NCBI RefSeq assembly: GCF_000333955.1
Contig: NZ_CAPS01000065.1
Location: forward strand, 1-61,058
Origin: Rhodococcus sp. AW25M09
GTDB lineage: Bacteria > Actinomycetota > Actinomycetes > Mycobacteriales > Mycobacteriaceae
Direction of reading: 5' to 3'
Length of the DNA stretch: 61,058 nucleotides
Below are positions 41,181 through 51,180 of this stretch, in pieces. Under the pieces are notes generated by a model. The model ran no database searches and had not been told where the DNA came from. It was given only the letters and a program-made list of their open reading frames with translations. The translations under genes and the position numbers were made by a program. How positions within the stretch are numbered: position 1 is the first letter of the stretch; each line of letters opens with the position of its first letter.

Positions 41181-44018
41181 ATGTTGCACGGTCTGTGGTC
41201 TCCCGGTGCGGGGCTGATGCTGTGGGACGACGAGGTCACCACCGGCGACGAACCCGATCTCCCTCCAACTCACTCTCAGATCCTCACCAGGACGTTTCGG
41301 CACCGTGCGTCGGTGTCGTTTCCGTCGGCCGGCCACAGCGCGACCGCGCGGGCACCCGTTCAGGTTCCGGCGATCGCACTCGCCCCGCACGATGCAGCGG
41401 ACCTGCTGTTGCGGACGCCACCCGACCACGCGCTGATCTCCGGTGATCTGCTGTTCCTGGCGCACGTCGCGCGTGGAATCGAACGCTGGGTCCGCGGCGG
41501 CCGGGTGGTTCCTGCGCTGAAATTGATGGACGGGCAATGGTGGCCGCGCTGGCGTTTGGTCGGCGGTGAGCGTCAACGCGCCTGGCTCAGCGAACTCGCC
41601 GTGTCGATGCCGTCGGTGCAGCGTGCGTCGGAGCGGCCCAAGAAGGTCCTCGACGACGTGGTCGAGGAGCTCACCGATCCGATAGTCAGATCGCTTCTGG
41701 GTAGACCGGACTCGGAGCATCCGCTGCTGTCTGCTCTGATTCGTGACGACCCGTATGCAGACGGCACCCAACAGATCTCGACGTTACTGGAGAACTGGCG
41801 CGGAAGTCTCACCGTCGACGAGCCGTCTCTGGTGCTGCGTCTGCTCGAACCCGATGACGACGAAACCGATGACAACGAACCCGAGGGCACCGAGTCGGTG
41901 GAGTCGTTCTGGACGCTCCAGGTGTGTCTGCGCGCGGACGGTGAAGCGCCACGTCCGGTTCCGATGAGCCGCAAGGTCGATGCGGCCCTGCTGTCGATCG
42001 CCGTGCGCAAGCTCGGTGAGGCCGTCGCGGCCTACCCGAGGCTGCGGGATCTGCCGTCCCAGGAAGGCACCCTCGATCTGCTGCTCCCCACCTCGGTCGT
42101 CATCGATCTCGTCGAACATGGCGCCACGGCATTGGCGACCGCCGGAACGACGGTGTTGCTGCCGCGGGCCTGGACTCGGTTGGACCCGTCGATGCGGCTG
42201 CGAGTCGAGTCCCCTGCGGTGACGAAAGCTGCCGCTGACCGCGCGGTCGGCATGGACGAGTTGGTGTCCTACGACTGGCAGCTCCAACTCGGTGACATGG
42301 TGCTCACCGAGGCGGAGATGAACAAGCTCGCCGTCGCCAAGGGCGATCTCGTACGGCTGCGTGGTCAATGGGTGCTGGCCGACGGCGGACAGCTCGCCCG
42401 GGCTGCGAGGTACGTCGCCGAGCATCACGGCGACGGGACTGCGCTGAGCACGCTGATGCGTGAGATGACGTTGGCCGATCCACCCCCGGCACCGGTTCAG
42501 GACATCCGCGCCACCGGATGGGCGGCCACGCTGCTCGAGCCCGGGGCGGTGCCGGAGTCGATCCCGGTGCCCGACGGCGTGAACGCAGTTCTTCGGCCGT
42601 ACCAGCAGCGAGGACTGGACTGGCTCGCGTTCATGAGTCGGCTCGGACTCGGGGCGGTGCTGGCCGACGACATGGGGCTCGGTAAGACGCTGCAGGTGCT
42701 GACACTGCTTGCCCACGAACGAAGCTCGAAGCCGACGCTGCTGGTGGCACCGATGTCGGTGGTGGGCAATTGGCAGCGCGAGGCGCACAAGTTCACGCCC
42801 GCACTACGCGTCCTCGTGCACCACGGTCCGGCTCGGTCGAAGGGGGACGAGCTCGATCAGGCGATCGCCGAACACGATCTGATCGTCACCACGTATGCGC
42901 TGATGGCCAAGGATCGTGCGCAATTGTCGGAGCAGACATGGCGGCGCGTGGTACTGGACGAGGCTCAGCACATCAAGAATGCGGGCACCGTGCAAGCCAA
43001 GGCCGCGCTAGCCATTCCTGCGGAACACAAGTTGGCGCTCACCGGAACGCCGGTGGAAAACCGTCTCGACGAGCTGAGATCGATTCTCGACTTCGCCAAT
43101 CCGGGAATGTTGGGTCGGCCGTCCGATTTTCGGAAACGATTTTCCGTGCCGATCGAGCGTGAGAACGACGAGAACGCCGTCTCGCGGCTGCGTGCCATTA
43201 CGTCACCGTTCATTCTGCGCCGCGTCAAGACCGATCCGACGGTCATCTCGGATCTGCCCGACAAGAACGAAATGACAGTGCGCGCCAACCTCACAGCCGA
43301 GCAGGCAGCGCTGTACAAGGCGGTCGTCGACGAGATGATGGCGCAGATCGCGGACGCGAAGGGGATGAAGCGGAAGGGTGCGGTGCTGTCCGCGCTCACT
43401 CGCCTCAAACAGGTGTGCAACCACCCGGCTCATTTCCTGTCCGACGGCTCGCCTGTGCTCAAGAGAGGCCAGCACCGGTCCGGAAAGATCGGGTTGGTGG
43501 AGGACATGCTCGATTCGATTCTGGGCGACAACGAGAAGGTGTTGCTGTTCACGCAGTTCCGGGAGTTCGGCGAGCTCGTGGCACCGTACTTCGCGGACCG
43601 GTTCGGAGCCGAGGTGCCGTTCCTGCACGGCGGTGTGAGCAAGAGCAAGCGCGATGCAATGGTGGAGAAGTTTCAGAGCGCGGACGGTCCGCCGATCATG
43701 ATGCTCTCACTCAAGGCCGGTGGTACCGGATTGAATCTTACGGCTGCCAATCATGTTGTGCATCTGGATCGTTGGTGGAATCCAGCGGTGGAGAATCAGG
43801 CGACGGACCGGGCGTTTCGGATCGGACAACGCAAGAACGTCGAGGTGCGCAAACTGCTGTGTGTGGGCACCGTGGAGGAGCGGATCGACTCGATGCTCGT
43901 CTCGAAACAGGGCCTGGCTGATCTGGCGGTGGGCACCGGCGAGAGTTGGGTGACCGAAATGGACACTGCGGAACTGCAGGAACTGTTCCGTCTCAGTGAG
44001 GATGCGGTGGGGGAGTGA
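41181..44018 (+). CDS. SNF2/HepA-family DNA translocase
   Basis: About 945 residues. The N-terminal 400 residues are a bacterial SNF2-associated region (SNF2_assoc-like). The helicase core follows: LADDMGLGKTLQVLTLLA (Walker A), VLDEAQHIKN (Walker B), ALTGTPVENRLDELRSILDF, FILRRVKTDPTVISDLPDK, FTQFREFGELVAPYF, LSLKAGGTGLNLTAANHVVHLDRWWNPAVENQATDRAFRIGQ. It moves on double-stranded DNA, probably to remodel protein-DNA complexes in repair or stalled transcription. The ATG at 41181 is used, although TTG 41169 is in frame. The downstream SWIM gene overlaps it and should encode a partner. Confidence 0.9.
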   Translation: MLHGLWSPGAGLMLWDDEVTTGDEPDLPPTHSQILTRTFRHRASVSFPSAGHSATARAPVQVPAIALAPHDAADLLLRTPPDHALISGDLLFLAHVARGIERWVRGGRVVPALKLMDGQWWPRWRLVGGERQRAWLSELAVSMPSVQRASERPKKVLDDVVEELTDPIVRSLLGRPDSEHPLLSALIRDDPYADGTQQISTLLENWRGSLTVDEPSLVLRLLEPDDDETDDNEPEGTESVESFWTLQVCLRADGEAPRPVPMSRKVDAALLSIAVRKLGEAVAAYPRLRDLPSQEGTLDLLLPTSVVIDLVEHGATALATAGTTVLLPRAWTRLDPSMRLRVESPAVTKAAADRAVGMDELVSYDWQLQLGDMVLTEAEMNKLAVAKGDLVRLRGQWVLADGGQLARAARYVAEHHGDGTALSTLMREMTLADPPPAPVQDIRATGWAATLLEPGAVPESIPVPDGVNAVLRPYQQRGLDWLAFMSRLGLGAVLADDMGLGKTLQVLTLLAHERSSKPTLLVAPMSVVGNWQREAHKFTPALRVLVHHGPARSKGDELDQAIAEHDLIVTTYALMAKDRAQLSEQTWRRVVLDEAQHIKNAGTVQAKAALAIPAEHKLALTGTPVENRLDELRSILDFANPGMLGRPSDFRKRFSVPIERENDENAVSRLRAITSPFILRRVKTDPTVISDLPDKNEMTVRANLTAEQAALYKAVVDEMMAQIADAKGMKRKGAVLSALTRLKQVCNHPAHFLSDGSPVLKRGQHRSGKIGLVEDMLDSILGDNEKVLLFTQFREFGELVAPYFADRFGAEVPFLHGGVSKSKRDAMVEKFQSADGPPIMMLSLKAGGTGLNLTAANHVVHLDRWWNPAVENQATDRAFRIGQRKNVEVRKLLCVGTVEERIDSMLVSKQGLADLAVGTGESWVTEMDTAELQELFRLSEDAVGE

Positions 44019-44770
44019 TGGCAGACTTCTCGCAGTACGGAAAACGGCGAAAAGCCAAGGGCGGAATCGAGTCCCGAAACAAACGTGGAGCCTTCGGGCA
44101 GACCTGGTGGGGTAGACACTTCGTCGCTGCGATGGAAGACCTGGCGGATCCGGGTCGTATTGCACGGGGCAGAACCTATGCGCGCCAGGGGCAGGTGCTC
44201 AATCTCGGCGTCGAGCGCGGGCAGATATACGGCGAGGTGCAGGGCAGTCAGCTCGAGCCGTTCTCGGCCTCGGTCACCGTCGATCCGCTCTCGCAGGGTG
44301 AGGTTGCCGCGCTCGTCGACCGGGTTCGATCGAATCCTGGAATGCTGGCCGAGTTGGCATCGAATGCCATTCCGCAGGCTTTGGCGGCTATGTTGCTGCC
44401 GCACGACAAGGGACAGCTCGATTTCGATTGCACGTGCCCCGACGATGGCTGGCCGTGCAAGCACGCGGCGGCGCTGATGTACATCGCAGCAGAACACATC
44501 GACGCGTCTGCGGCCACCATCCTGACACTTCGTGGGGTCGATCTCGATCAGCTGATCGAGGGGGTCGGAGACGGGGGTGACGAGTTCGATGCCGACGACT
44601 GGTTCGCAGATCACGCGTCCTTCCCCCAACTTCCCCAGGTGTCGTTCGCTCCCGCAATGGACGATCTCGACCCGTTGATCCTGCGTCGAATCTTCCGGGC
44701 CGACGGCTCCAACGAGGCCGAGGTCAGTGCGGCCTGCGCCGACCTGAGACAGTTCTACGACCGGATGTAG
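44018..44770 (+). CDS. SWIM zinc-finger protein
   Basis: The 250-aa protein has the SWIM motif C-x-C-x(n)-C-x-H as DFDCTCPDDGWPCKHAAAL near residues 144-162. The N-terminal GQTWWGRHFVAAMEDLADPGRIARGRTYARQGQVLNL is common in SWIM proteins paired with SNF2 helicases. SWIM domains bind DNA or protein. Its ATG overlaps the helicase stop (TGATG), so the two are co-made. It ends about 78 bp before mmsA, where a TAGGAT element (44812-44817) may be the -10 of the next promoter. Confidence 0.88.
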   Translation: MADFSQYGKRRKAKGGIESRNKRGAFGQTWWGRHFVAAMEDLADPGRIARGRTYARQGQVLNLGVERGQIYGEVQGSQLEPFSASVTVDPLSQGEVAALVDRVRSNPGMLAELASNAIPQALAAMLLPHDKGQLDFDCTCPDDGWPCKHAAALMYIAAEHIDASAATILTLRGVDLDQLIEGVGDGGDEFDADDWFADHASFPQLPQVSFAPAMDDLDPLILRRIFRADGSNEAEVSAACADLRQFYDRM

Positions 44771-44847
44771 TGCGGTGTGGACTTACATGGACATCCGACT
44801 ATAGGATGGGCGTACTTCACTTTCACGCTCCAGGACGGACGAACTCC

Positions 44848-46356
44848 ATGACTCGCGAACTCACGCACTTCATCGGTGGCAAGCATGTCGCCGGCACCTC
44901 CGGAAAGTTCGGGGACGTCTTCGATCCCAACACGGGTGAGGTGCAGGCCCGTGTACCTCTGGCCGACGTCTCCGAGGTCGAGGCCGCGATCGCCGATGCC
45001 GAACAGGCGCAACGTGAGTGGGCCACCTGGAACCCTCAGCGTCGGGCCCGCGTACTGATGAAATTCCTTGCTCTGGTCACCCGTGACATGGACGAACTCG
45101 CGCGCTTGCTGTCCTCCGAGCACGGCAAGACGATCGCGGACGCGCGGGGCGATGTGCAGCGCGGCGTCGAGGTCGTCGAGTTCGCCGTCGGTGTTCCGCA
45201 CCTGCTCAAGGGCGAGTACACCGAGGGAGCGGGCGGCGGCATCGACGTCTACTCGATGCGTCAGCCGCTCGGCGTCGTCGCCGGAATCACCCCGTTCAAC
45301 TTCCCCGCGATGATTCCGCTGTGGAAGGCCGGACCGGCCATCGCCTGCGGCAACGCCTTCATCCTGAAGCCGTCCGAGCGTGATCCGTCCGTTCCGCTCA
45401 AGCTCGCCGAGCTCTTCCTCGAAGCCGGACTCCCGCCCGGCGTGTTCAACGTGGTCAACGGTGGCAAGGACGCCGTCGACGTGCTGCTCACCGACGACCG
45501 CGTCAAGGCCATCGGCTTCGTGGGCTCGACGCCCATCGCGCAGTACATCTACGAGACGGCAGCGCAGCACGGCAAGCGCGCACAGTGCTTCGGCGGAGCC
45601 AAGAATCACGCACTGGTGATGCCCGACGCCGATCTGGACGAGGTCGCCGACGCACTTCTCGGTGCTGCCTACGGTTCGGCCGGCGAGCGATGCATGGCGA
45701 TTTCCGTCGCGGTTCCGGTCGGTGAGGAGACCGCCGATGCGCTCGTCGCCAAGCTGACCGAGCGGGTGGCGAAGCTGAAGATCGGCCGCTCCGACGACGA
45801 GAACGCGGACTTCGGTCCGCTCGTGGGTAGCGATGCACTGAAGCGGGTCAACGACTACACCCAGATCGGTATCGACGAGGGCGCGGAGCTCGTTGTCGAC
45901 GGACGCGGCTTCAGTCTGGCCGGCCACGAGAACGGATTCTTCGCCGGCGCAACACTGTTCGACAAAGTGACCACCGATATGCGGATCTACAAGGAAGAGA
46001 TCTTCGGACCCGTCCTGATCGTCGTCCGCGCCAAGGACTACGAGGACGCGCTCCGCCTGCCCACCGAGCACGAATACGGCAATGGCGTATCCATCTTCAC
46101 CCGCGACGGTGACACCGCTCGCGACTTCTGTTCCCGCGTGCAGGTGGGCATGGTGGGCGTCAACGTGCCGATTCCGGTGCCGATCGCCTACCACACGTTC
46201 GGTGGTTGGAAGCGTTCGGGATTCGGCGATCTCAACCAGCACGGACCCGACTCGATTCGCTTCTACACCAAGACCAAGACCGTCACCCAGCGCTGGCCGT
46301 CGGGCACCAAAGAGGCAGCTGCGCAGAATCACTTCGTCATTCCGAACATGGACTGA
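44848..46356 (+). CDS. mmsA: Methylmalonate-semialdehyde dehydrogenase (acylating)
   Basis: The 502-aa aldehyde dehydrogenase converts methylmalonate semialdehyde to propionyl-CoA, and malonate semialdehyde to acetyl-CoA. Marks are HFIGGKHVAGTSGK, GITPFNFPAMIPLWK, CFGGAKNHALVMPDAD and the catalytic Cys in GSAGERCMAISVAV, all typical of MmsA/IolA. The ATG at 44848 is the first start that keeps family length. It opens the valine operon. The same enzyme could finish the beta-alanine route encoded at 14614-22817. Confidence 0.94.
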   Translation: MTRELTHFIGGKHVAGTSGKFGDVFDPNTGEVQARVPLADVSEVEAAIADAEQAQREWATWNPQRRARVLMKFLALVTRDMDELARLLSSEHGKTIADARGDVQRGVEVVEFAVGVPHLLKGEYTEGAGGGIDVYSMRQPLGVVAGITPFNFPAMIPLWKAGPAIACGNAFILKPSERDPSVPLKLAELFLEAGLPPGVFNVVNGGKDAVDVLLTDDRVKAIGFVGSTPIAQYIYETAAQHGKRAQCFGGAKNHALVMPDADLDEVADALLGAAYGSAGERCMAISVAVPVGEETADALVAKLTERVAKLKIGRSDDENADFGPLVGSDALKRVNDYTQIGIDEGAELVVDGRGFSLAGHENGFFAGATLFDKVTTDMRIYKEEIFGPVLIVVRAKDYEDALRLPTEHEYGNGVSIFTRDGDTARDFCSRVQVGMVGVNVPIPVPIAYHTFGGWKRSGFGDLNQHGPDSIRFYTKTKTVTQRWPSGTKEAAAQNHFVIPNMD

Positions 46357-46363
46357 TCGAGCG

Positions 46364-47503
46364 ATGTTCACACTCAACGAGGACGAACGGGCGATCAACG
46401 AGACCGCTCGCGAATTCGCCGACGAGTTCCTGGCCCCCAACGCCATCGATTGGGATCAGACCAAGCACTTCCCGGTCGACGTCCTGCGCAAGGCGGCGGG
46501 TCTGGGAATGGGCGGCATCTACATTCGTGAGGACGTGGGCGGATCAGGGCTGACCAGAGTCGACTCGGTGCGGATATTCGAGCAACTGGCCACCGGTGAT
46601 CCGTCGATCGCGGCGTACATCTCCATCCACAACATGGTCGCCTGGATGATCGACACCTACGGCAGCGACGACCAACGACGGCACTGGCTTCCGGGCCTGT
46701 GCGCGATGGACCAGTTGGGGAGCTACTGCCTCACCGAGCCCGGCGCTGGATCGGATGCCGCGAAGCTGAGCACCAAGGCCGTTCGAGACGGTGACGAGTA
46801 TGTGTTGGACGGCGTCAAGCAGTTCATCTCGGGTGCCGGGACGTCGGAGGTGTACGTCGTCATGGCGCGCACCGGTGCACCCGGGCCGAAAGGCATCTCG
46901 GCGTTCATAGTGCCGAAGGGCACGCCGGGCTTCTCGTTCGGAGCGAACGAGAAGAAGATGGGGTGGAACGCACAGCCCACTCGGCAGGTCGTTCTCGAAG
47001 GGGTTCGTGTCCCGGCCGAGAATCTACTCGGCAACGAGGGCGATGGTTTTCGGATCGCCATGAACGGGCTCAATGGCGGCCGCATCAACATTGCCGCGTG
47101 TTCGATCGGCGGCGCGCAGTCCGCTCTGGACAAGGCCGTCGCGTACCTGGCCGAGCGTAAGGCCTTCGGGGCACGACTGCTCGATGCTCAGGCCCTGCAA
47201 TTCCGGCTGGCCGATTTCAAGACCGAGCTCGAGGCCGCGCGCACCCTGCTGTGGCGGGCCGCGGACGCCCTGCAGAACGACACTGCAGACAAGGTCGAAA
47301 TGTGCGCGATGGCCAAGCGTTTCGGAACAGACACCGGATTCGAGGTAGCCAACGGAGCGCTGCAGTTGCTGGGCGGGTACGGCTACCTCGCCGAATACGG
47401 CGTCGAGAAGATCGTTCGTGACCTACGGGTCCACCAGATTCTCGAAGGGACAAACGAAATAATGCGCGTGGTCGTGGCTCGGTCGATCGTGGGTGCGGCA
47501 TGA
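46364..47503 (+). CDS. Acyl-CoA dehydrogenase (isobutyryl-CoA type)
   Basis: The 379-aa FAD enzyme has EREAR-type N-terminal helices, YCLTEPGAGSDAAKLSTKAV and GVKQFISGAGTSEVYVVMART. The catalytic base Glu lies in LRVHQILEGTNEIMRVVV near the C-terminus. In valine breakdown it would oxidise isobutyryl-CoA to methacrylyl-CoA and pass electrons to ETF. The ATG at 46364 lies 7 bp after mmsA, and its stop overlaps the next start. Substrate assignment depends on the operon. Confidence 0.9.
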   Translation: MFTLNEDERAINETAREFADEFLAPNAIDWDQTKHFPVDVLRKAAGLGMGGIYIREDVGGSGLTRVDSVRIFEQLATGDPSIAAYISIHNMVAWMIDTYGSDDQRRHWLPGLCAMDQLGSYCLTEPGAGSDAAKLSTKAVRDGDEYVLDGVKQFISGAGTSEVYVVMARTGAPGPKGISAFIVPKGTPGFSFGANEKKMGWNAQPTRQVVLEGVRVPAENLLGNEGDGFRIAMNGLNGGRINIAACSIGGAQSALDKAVAYLAERKAFGARLLDAQALQFRLADFKTELEAARTLLWRAADALQNDTADKVEMCAMAKRFGTDTGFEVANGALQLLGGYGYLAEYGVEKIVRDLRVHQILEGTNEIMRVVVARSIVGAA

Positions 47504-48558
47504 GCGACGTGATTCTCGAGGTCTCCGGCAGTGTCGGCCGGATCGTCCTCAACCGCCCCAAGGCCATCAACGCACTCGATCACGCGATGGTGCGTGAGAT
47601 CGCACCGACGTTGGCACAGTGGGCGACCGACGACGCCGTCGACGCCGTTCTGCTGACCGGTGCCGGCGAGCGCGGACTGTGCGCGGGCGGCGACATCGTG
47701 TCGATTTATCACGACGCCAAGGACGGTGGCAACGGAAGCAAGGACTTCTGGCGCGACGAGTACATCCTCAACGCCGCGATAGCCAGGTTTCCGAAGCCGT
47801 TCGTGGCCATCATGGACGGCATCGTCATGGGCGGGGGCGTCGGCCTTTCGGCGCATGCCAACACACGCATCGTCACGGAACGCTCGAAGATCGCGATGCC
47901 CGAGGTCGGAATCGGTTTCGTCCCCGATGTCGGCGGCACTTACCTGCTCTCGCGCGCTCCCGGTGAGATCGGCACTCATTTCGCGCTCACCACGGCACGG
48001 ATGAACGCCGCCGACGCCATCGCAGCCGGCTTCGCCGATCATTACATCCCGTCGGACAAGCTCGAAGATTTCTACTCGGCACTCGGGACCGTCAGTGTCG
48101 GTGAGGCCGTCTCGACGTTCAGTGAGCCTGCACCGGACTCCGCCGTTGTCGGTCAGCAGGAATGGATCGACAAGTGCTACGCCGGTGACGATGTTCAGGG
48201 GATCATCGATGCGCTCGCTGCCAGCTCGGTACCGGAGGCCCAGCAGGCGGCGCAGGACATTGCGTCCAAATCGCCCGTGTCGCTGGCGGTGACGCTGCGC
48301 TCTGTGCGCCGGGCCGCGACGTTGCCGTCGCTCGAGGCCGTGCTCGACGAGGAGTATCGCGTGTCTGTCGCGTCGCTGAGCAGCCACGACCTCGTCGAAG
48401 GAATTCGGGCGCAGGTGGTGGAGAAGGACCGCAACCCGCAGTGGCAACCGCGTACGTTGGCGGACGTCACGCCCGACGATATCGACCGGTACTTCGCCCC
48501 ACTCGGGGACGCGGAGCTCGGCCTGTCGAACGCACACACAGAAGGTGAGCAGTCATGA
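47500..48558 (+). CDS. 3-hydroxyisobutyryl-CoA hydrolase (enoyl-CoA hydratase fold)
   Basis: The 352-aa length and the motifs GAGERGLCAGGDIVSIYHDAKDG, AIARFPKPFVAIMDGIVMGGGVGLSAHANTRIVTE and MPEVGIGFVPDVGGTYLLSR are those of HIBYL-CoA hydrolases, which are longer than ordinary crotonases. It releases CoA from 3-hydroxyisobutyryl-CoA. The ATG overlaps the upstream stop (ATGA) and its stop overlaps mmsB in the same way. Confidence 0.9.
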   Translation: MSDVILEVSGSVGRIVLNRPKAINALDHAMVREIAPTLAQWATDDAVDAVLLTGAGERGLCAGGDIVSIYHDAKDGGNGSKDFWRDEYILNAAIARFPKPFVAIMDGIVMGGGVGLSAHANTRIVTERSKIAMPEVGIGFVPDVGGTYLLSRAPGEIGTHFALTTARMNAADAIAAGFADHYIPSDKLEDFYSALGTVSVGEAVSTFSEPAPDSAVVGQQEWIDKCYAGDDVQGIIDALAASSVPEAQQAAQDIASKSPVSLAVTLRSVRRAATLPSLEAVLDEEYRVSVASLSSHDLVEGIRAQVVEKDRNPQWQPRTLADVTPDDIDRYFAPLGDAELGLSNAHTEGEQS

Positions 48559-49463
48559 GCGAGAAGACGATCGGCTTCATCGGCCTGGGCCACATGGGCG
48601 GGCCCATGGCCGCCAATCTGGCCGCGGCCGGTTACACGGTGCAGGGCTTCGATCTGGTGCCTGCGGCGCTCGAACAGGCCGCGAAGGACGGTGTCACCGT
48701 CATGGAATCGGCCGTCGCTGCCGTCGCCGGTGCCGACACCGTGATCACGATGCTGCCCAACGGCAGGCTGGTACTCGGGTTGTACGCAGACCTGCTGCCC
48801 GAGGCTGCACCGGGAACGTTGTTCATCGACTCCTCGACCATCGACGTCGCCGACGCCCATGCCGCGCACCAGCTCGCCGACGAGGCCGGCCACCGCAGTC
48901 TCGACGCGCCGGTCTCGGGCGGTGTCGGGGGTGCCACAGCCGGGACGCTGACTTTCATGGTCGGCGGTTCCGAGGACGATTTTGCTTCTGCCGCCGCAGT
49001 TCTCGACGTGATGGGCCGCAAGGTCGTGCATTGCGGGTCGGCCGGCAACGGCCAGGCCGCCAAGATCTGCAACAACATGATCCTCGGCGTATCGATGATC
49101 GCCATCAGCGAGGCGTTCGTGCTGGGGGAGAAGCTCGGTCTGAGCAACCAGGCGCTCTTCGATGTGGCGTCGACGGCGTCCGGTCAATGCTGGGCACTGA
49201 CCACCAACTGCCCGGTGCCCGGTCCCGTTCCGACGAGTCCGGCCAACAACGACTACAAGCCCGGGTTCGCTGCGGCGCTCATGGACAAGGACCTGAGCTT
49301 GGCTGCCAATGCACTGCGCGACAACGGCGTCGAGGGTGTTCTCGGCCTACAGGCTGCCGAGCTGTACGCACGATTCAAGGGAACGTCCGGGGGCGGCACC
49401 GATGTCGACTTCTCGGCAATCATCAACGACATTCGTGAACGCTCGAACGGAGCAGACCAGTGA
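48555..49463 (+). CDS. mmsB: 3-hydroxyisobutyrate dehydrogenase
   Basis: The 302-aa NAD enzyme has the Rossmann start [23 protein letters not shown], the substrate-binding [22 protein letters not shown] and the catalytic Lys in [15 protein letters not shown]. It oxidises 3-hydroxyisobutyrate to methylmalonate semialdehyde, the substrate of MmsA in the same operon. The start overlaps the previous stop (ATGA) and its stop overlaps the next GTG start. Confidence 0.94.
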   Translation: MSEKTIGFIGLGHMGGPMAANLAAAGYTVQGFDLVPAALEQAAKDGVTVMESAVAAVAGADTVITMLPNGRLVLGLYADLLPEAAPGTLFIDSSTIDVADAHAAHQLADEAGHRSLDAPVSGGVGGATAGTLTFMVGGSEDDFASAAAVLDVMGRKVVHCGSAGNGQAAKICNNMILGVSMIAISEAFVLGEKLGLSNQALFDVASTASGQCWALTTNCPVPGPVPTSPANNDYKPGFAAALMDKDLSLAANALRDNGVEGVLGLQAAELYARFKGTSGGGTDVDFSAIINDIRERSNGADQ

Positions 49464-50236
49464 GTGATTTCGAGACGATTCTGCTCGAGCGTCGGGGACG
49501 CGTCGGCATCATCACGCTCAACCGTCCCAAGGCGTTGAACGCGCTCAATTCTCAGCTGATGCGTGAGGTCGTCTCGGTGGTCGAGGAACTCGAAGCGGAT
49601 TCCGGGATCGGTGCCATATTGATCACCGGATCCGAGCGAGCCTTCGCCGCCGGAGCCGACATCAAGGAGATGCAGCCGAAGTCGTACATGGACGTGTATC
49701 TGGACGACTTCTTCGCGGCATGGGATCGGTTGGCCTCGGCCCGTACTCCGTTGATCGCGGCAGTGTCCGGTTACGCGCTCGGTGGAGGATGCGAACTCGC
49801 GATGCTGTGTGATGTGCTGATTGCCTCGGACACAGCGGTATTCGGGCAGCCGGAGATCAAGCTGGGCGTCATCCCGGGAATCGGCGGGTCGCAGCGGTTG
49901 ACCCGTGCGGTAGGCAAAGCCAAGGCGATGGAGATGTGTCTGACCGGTCGCAACATGAAGGTCGACGAGGCCGAGCGGGCGGGGCTCGTCTCGCGCATCG
50001 TGCCGGTAGCGGACCTTCTCGACGACGCCGTCGCGACAGCGACCACCATTGCCGAGATGTCACTGCCGGTCGCCATGATGGCGAAGGAAGCGGTGAACCG
50101 ATCGTTCGAGTCCAGCCTGCGTGAGGGTGTGCTGTTCGAGCGCCGCGCGTTTCATTCGACCTTCGCAACCGAGGATCAGAAGGAAGGTATGTCGGCGTTC
50201 ATCGAGAAGCGGACGCCGAACTTCGCGCATCGGTAG
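49460..50236 (+). CDS. Enoyl-CoA hydratase
   Basis: The 258-aa crotonase has [50 protein letters not shown] with the oxyanion hole, and the catalytic Glu in [20 protein letters not shown]. It should hydrate methacrylyl-CoA to 3-hydroxyisobutyryl-CoA, which completes the valine route with the preceding four genes. The GTG at 49460 overlaps the mmsB stop. A small stem (CCTGTC/GACAGG, 50257-50272) follows the gene. Confidence 0.92.
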   Translation: MSDFETILLERRGRVGIITLNRPKALNALNSQLMREVVSVVEELEADSGIGAILITGSERAFAAGADIKEMQPKSYMDVYLDDFFAAWDRLASARTPLIAAVSGYALGGGCELAMLCDVLIASDTAVFGQPEIKLGVIPGIGGSQRLTRAVGKAKAMEMCLTGRNMKVDEAERAGLVSRIVPVADLLDDAVATATTIAEMSLPVAMMAKEAVNRSFESSLREGVLFERRAFHSTFATEDQKEGMSAFIEKRTPNFAHR

Positions 50237-50253
50237 GCAGGTGCCAGGCCGTC

Positions 50254-51078
50254 CTACCTGTCCGGAGACAGGAGGGCGGCTCCGCGCGCGGAGACCAGCT
50301 CGGGCATCGGCGGCACCAGCGTCGTCAAGCCCGTTCGTTTCTCCAGCGACCGCGCTATCGAGGTGATGTTCGCACCGCCGCCGACCACGACGATGGACTG
50401 AGCTCTCGCACCGGACAATTGGAGGGTCTGCTCCACGAGCATGCCCGCGTACCGCACCGGCCCGGCAATGAGATCGTCGAAGTCGCGCCGGGTCAGTACA
50501 TGCCGCGCTGCGCCGGTGGGATCCATTGTGCTGACGACGGAGTCGACGCTGAGTTGCTCCTTGAAGGCTCGGCTGGCATCGATGTCGACGCGGACGCCGT
50601 TGGACGAGAGCAGCCGGCGAACCGAGTGATCGAGATCGTCGCCGCAGAACGTGGCCGTTCGGCGCGTCATGAGCGTCCGGGAGGACGCGAGATCGATGAC
50701 GGTGACAGTGGTTCCGGTGCTGCCGATATCGCACAGCACGGTGACACCGTGCTTGGGTACCAGCCCGATGAAACGTAGATAGCGCACTTGCGCAGCGGTT
50801 TCCGGTACCAACGACGCACTGCGGGCCGTTCCCTGGGTGGCGACCGACCCTGGATCGGTAGCAACTCGGTACGCGATGGCGGAGAACTGCACCGGCAGTG
50901 ACATGGTTGCAGCGATGGAGTGGATGGCATCGACGCCCGTCGCGATCGTGGTGGCCAACGACTGCCCGGGAGCGCGGCGCACCGTTCGCGACACGATGGG
51001 TGTTCGGTGGGGGCTGTCCAGATACGTCAGAATCGCGCGTGCACCGTGTGCACCCGCCCCGACCCCCAATACCAGCAC
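50254..51078 (-). CDS. Hsp70-like ATPase-domain protein
   Basis: The 274-aa protein shows the actin/Hsp70 phosphate-2 motif LCDIGSTGTTVTVIDLAS near residue 114 and the adenosine motif SIVVVGGGANITSIARSLEKRTGLTTLVPPMPELVSARGAALLS near the end. The N-terminal VLGVGAGAHGARAI looks like a worn phosphate-1 loop. It is half the length of DnaK's 380-residue ATPase domain region and lacks a substrate-binding domain, so it is not a normal chaperone. Related stand-alone proteins occur in mycobacteria without known role. Starts at GTG 51078. Confidence 0.75.
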   Translation of the reverse strand: MLVLGVGAGAHGARAILTYLDSPHRTPIVSRTVRRAPGQSLATTIATGVDAIHSIAATMSLPVQFSAIAYRVATDPGSVATQGTARSASLVPETAAQVRYLRFIGLVPKHGVTVLCDIGSTGTTVTVIDLASSRTLMTRRTATFCGDDLDHSVRRLLSSNGVRVDIDASRAFKEQLSVDSVVSTMDPTGAARHVLTRRDFDDLIAGPVRYAGMLVEQTLQLSGARAQSIVVVGGGANITSIARSLEKRTGLTTLVPPMPELVSARGAALLSPDR

Positions 51079-51180
51079 CCAGACCCGCCCTTCAGCAGAA
51101 CGACTCCGCTCCGTCCGCAGAGTTATTCCACCACGAACGGTACGGGTGTGCCATTGGGTTGTGACGAGTCACGACTGAAC

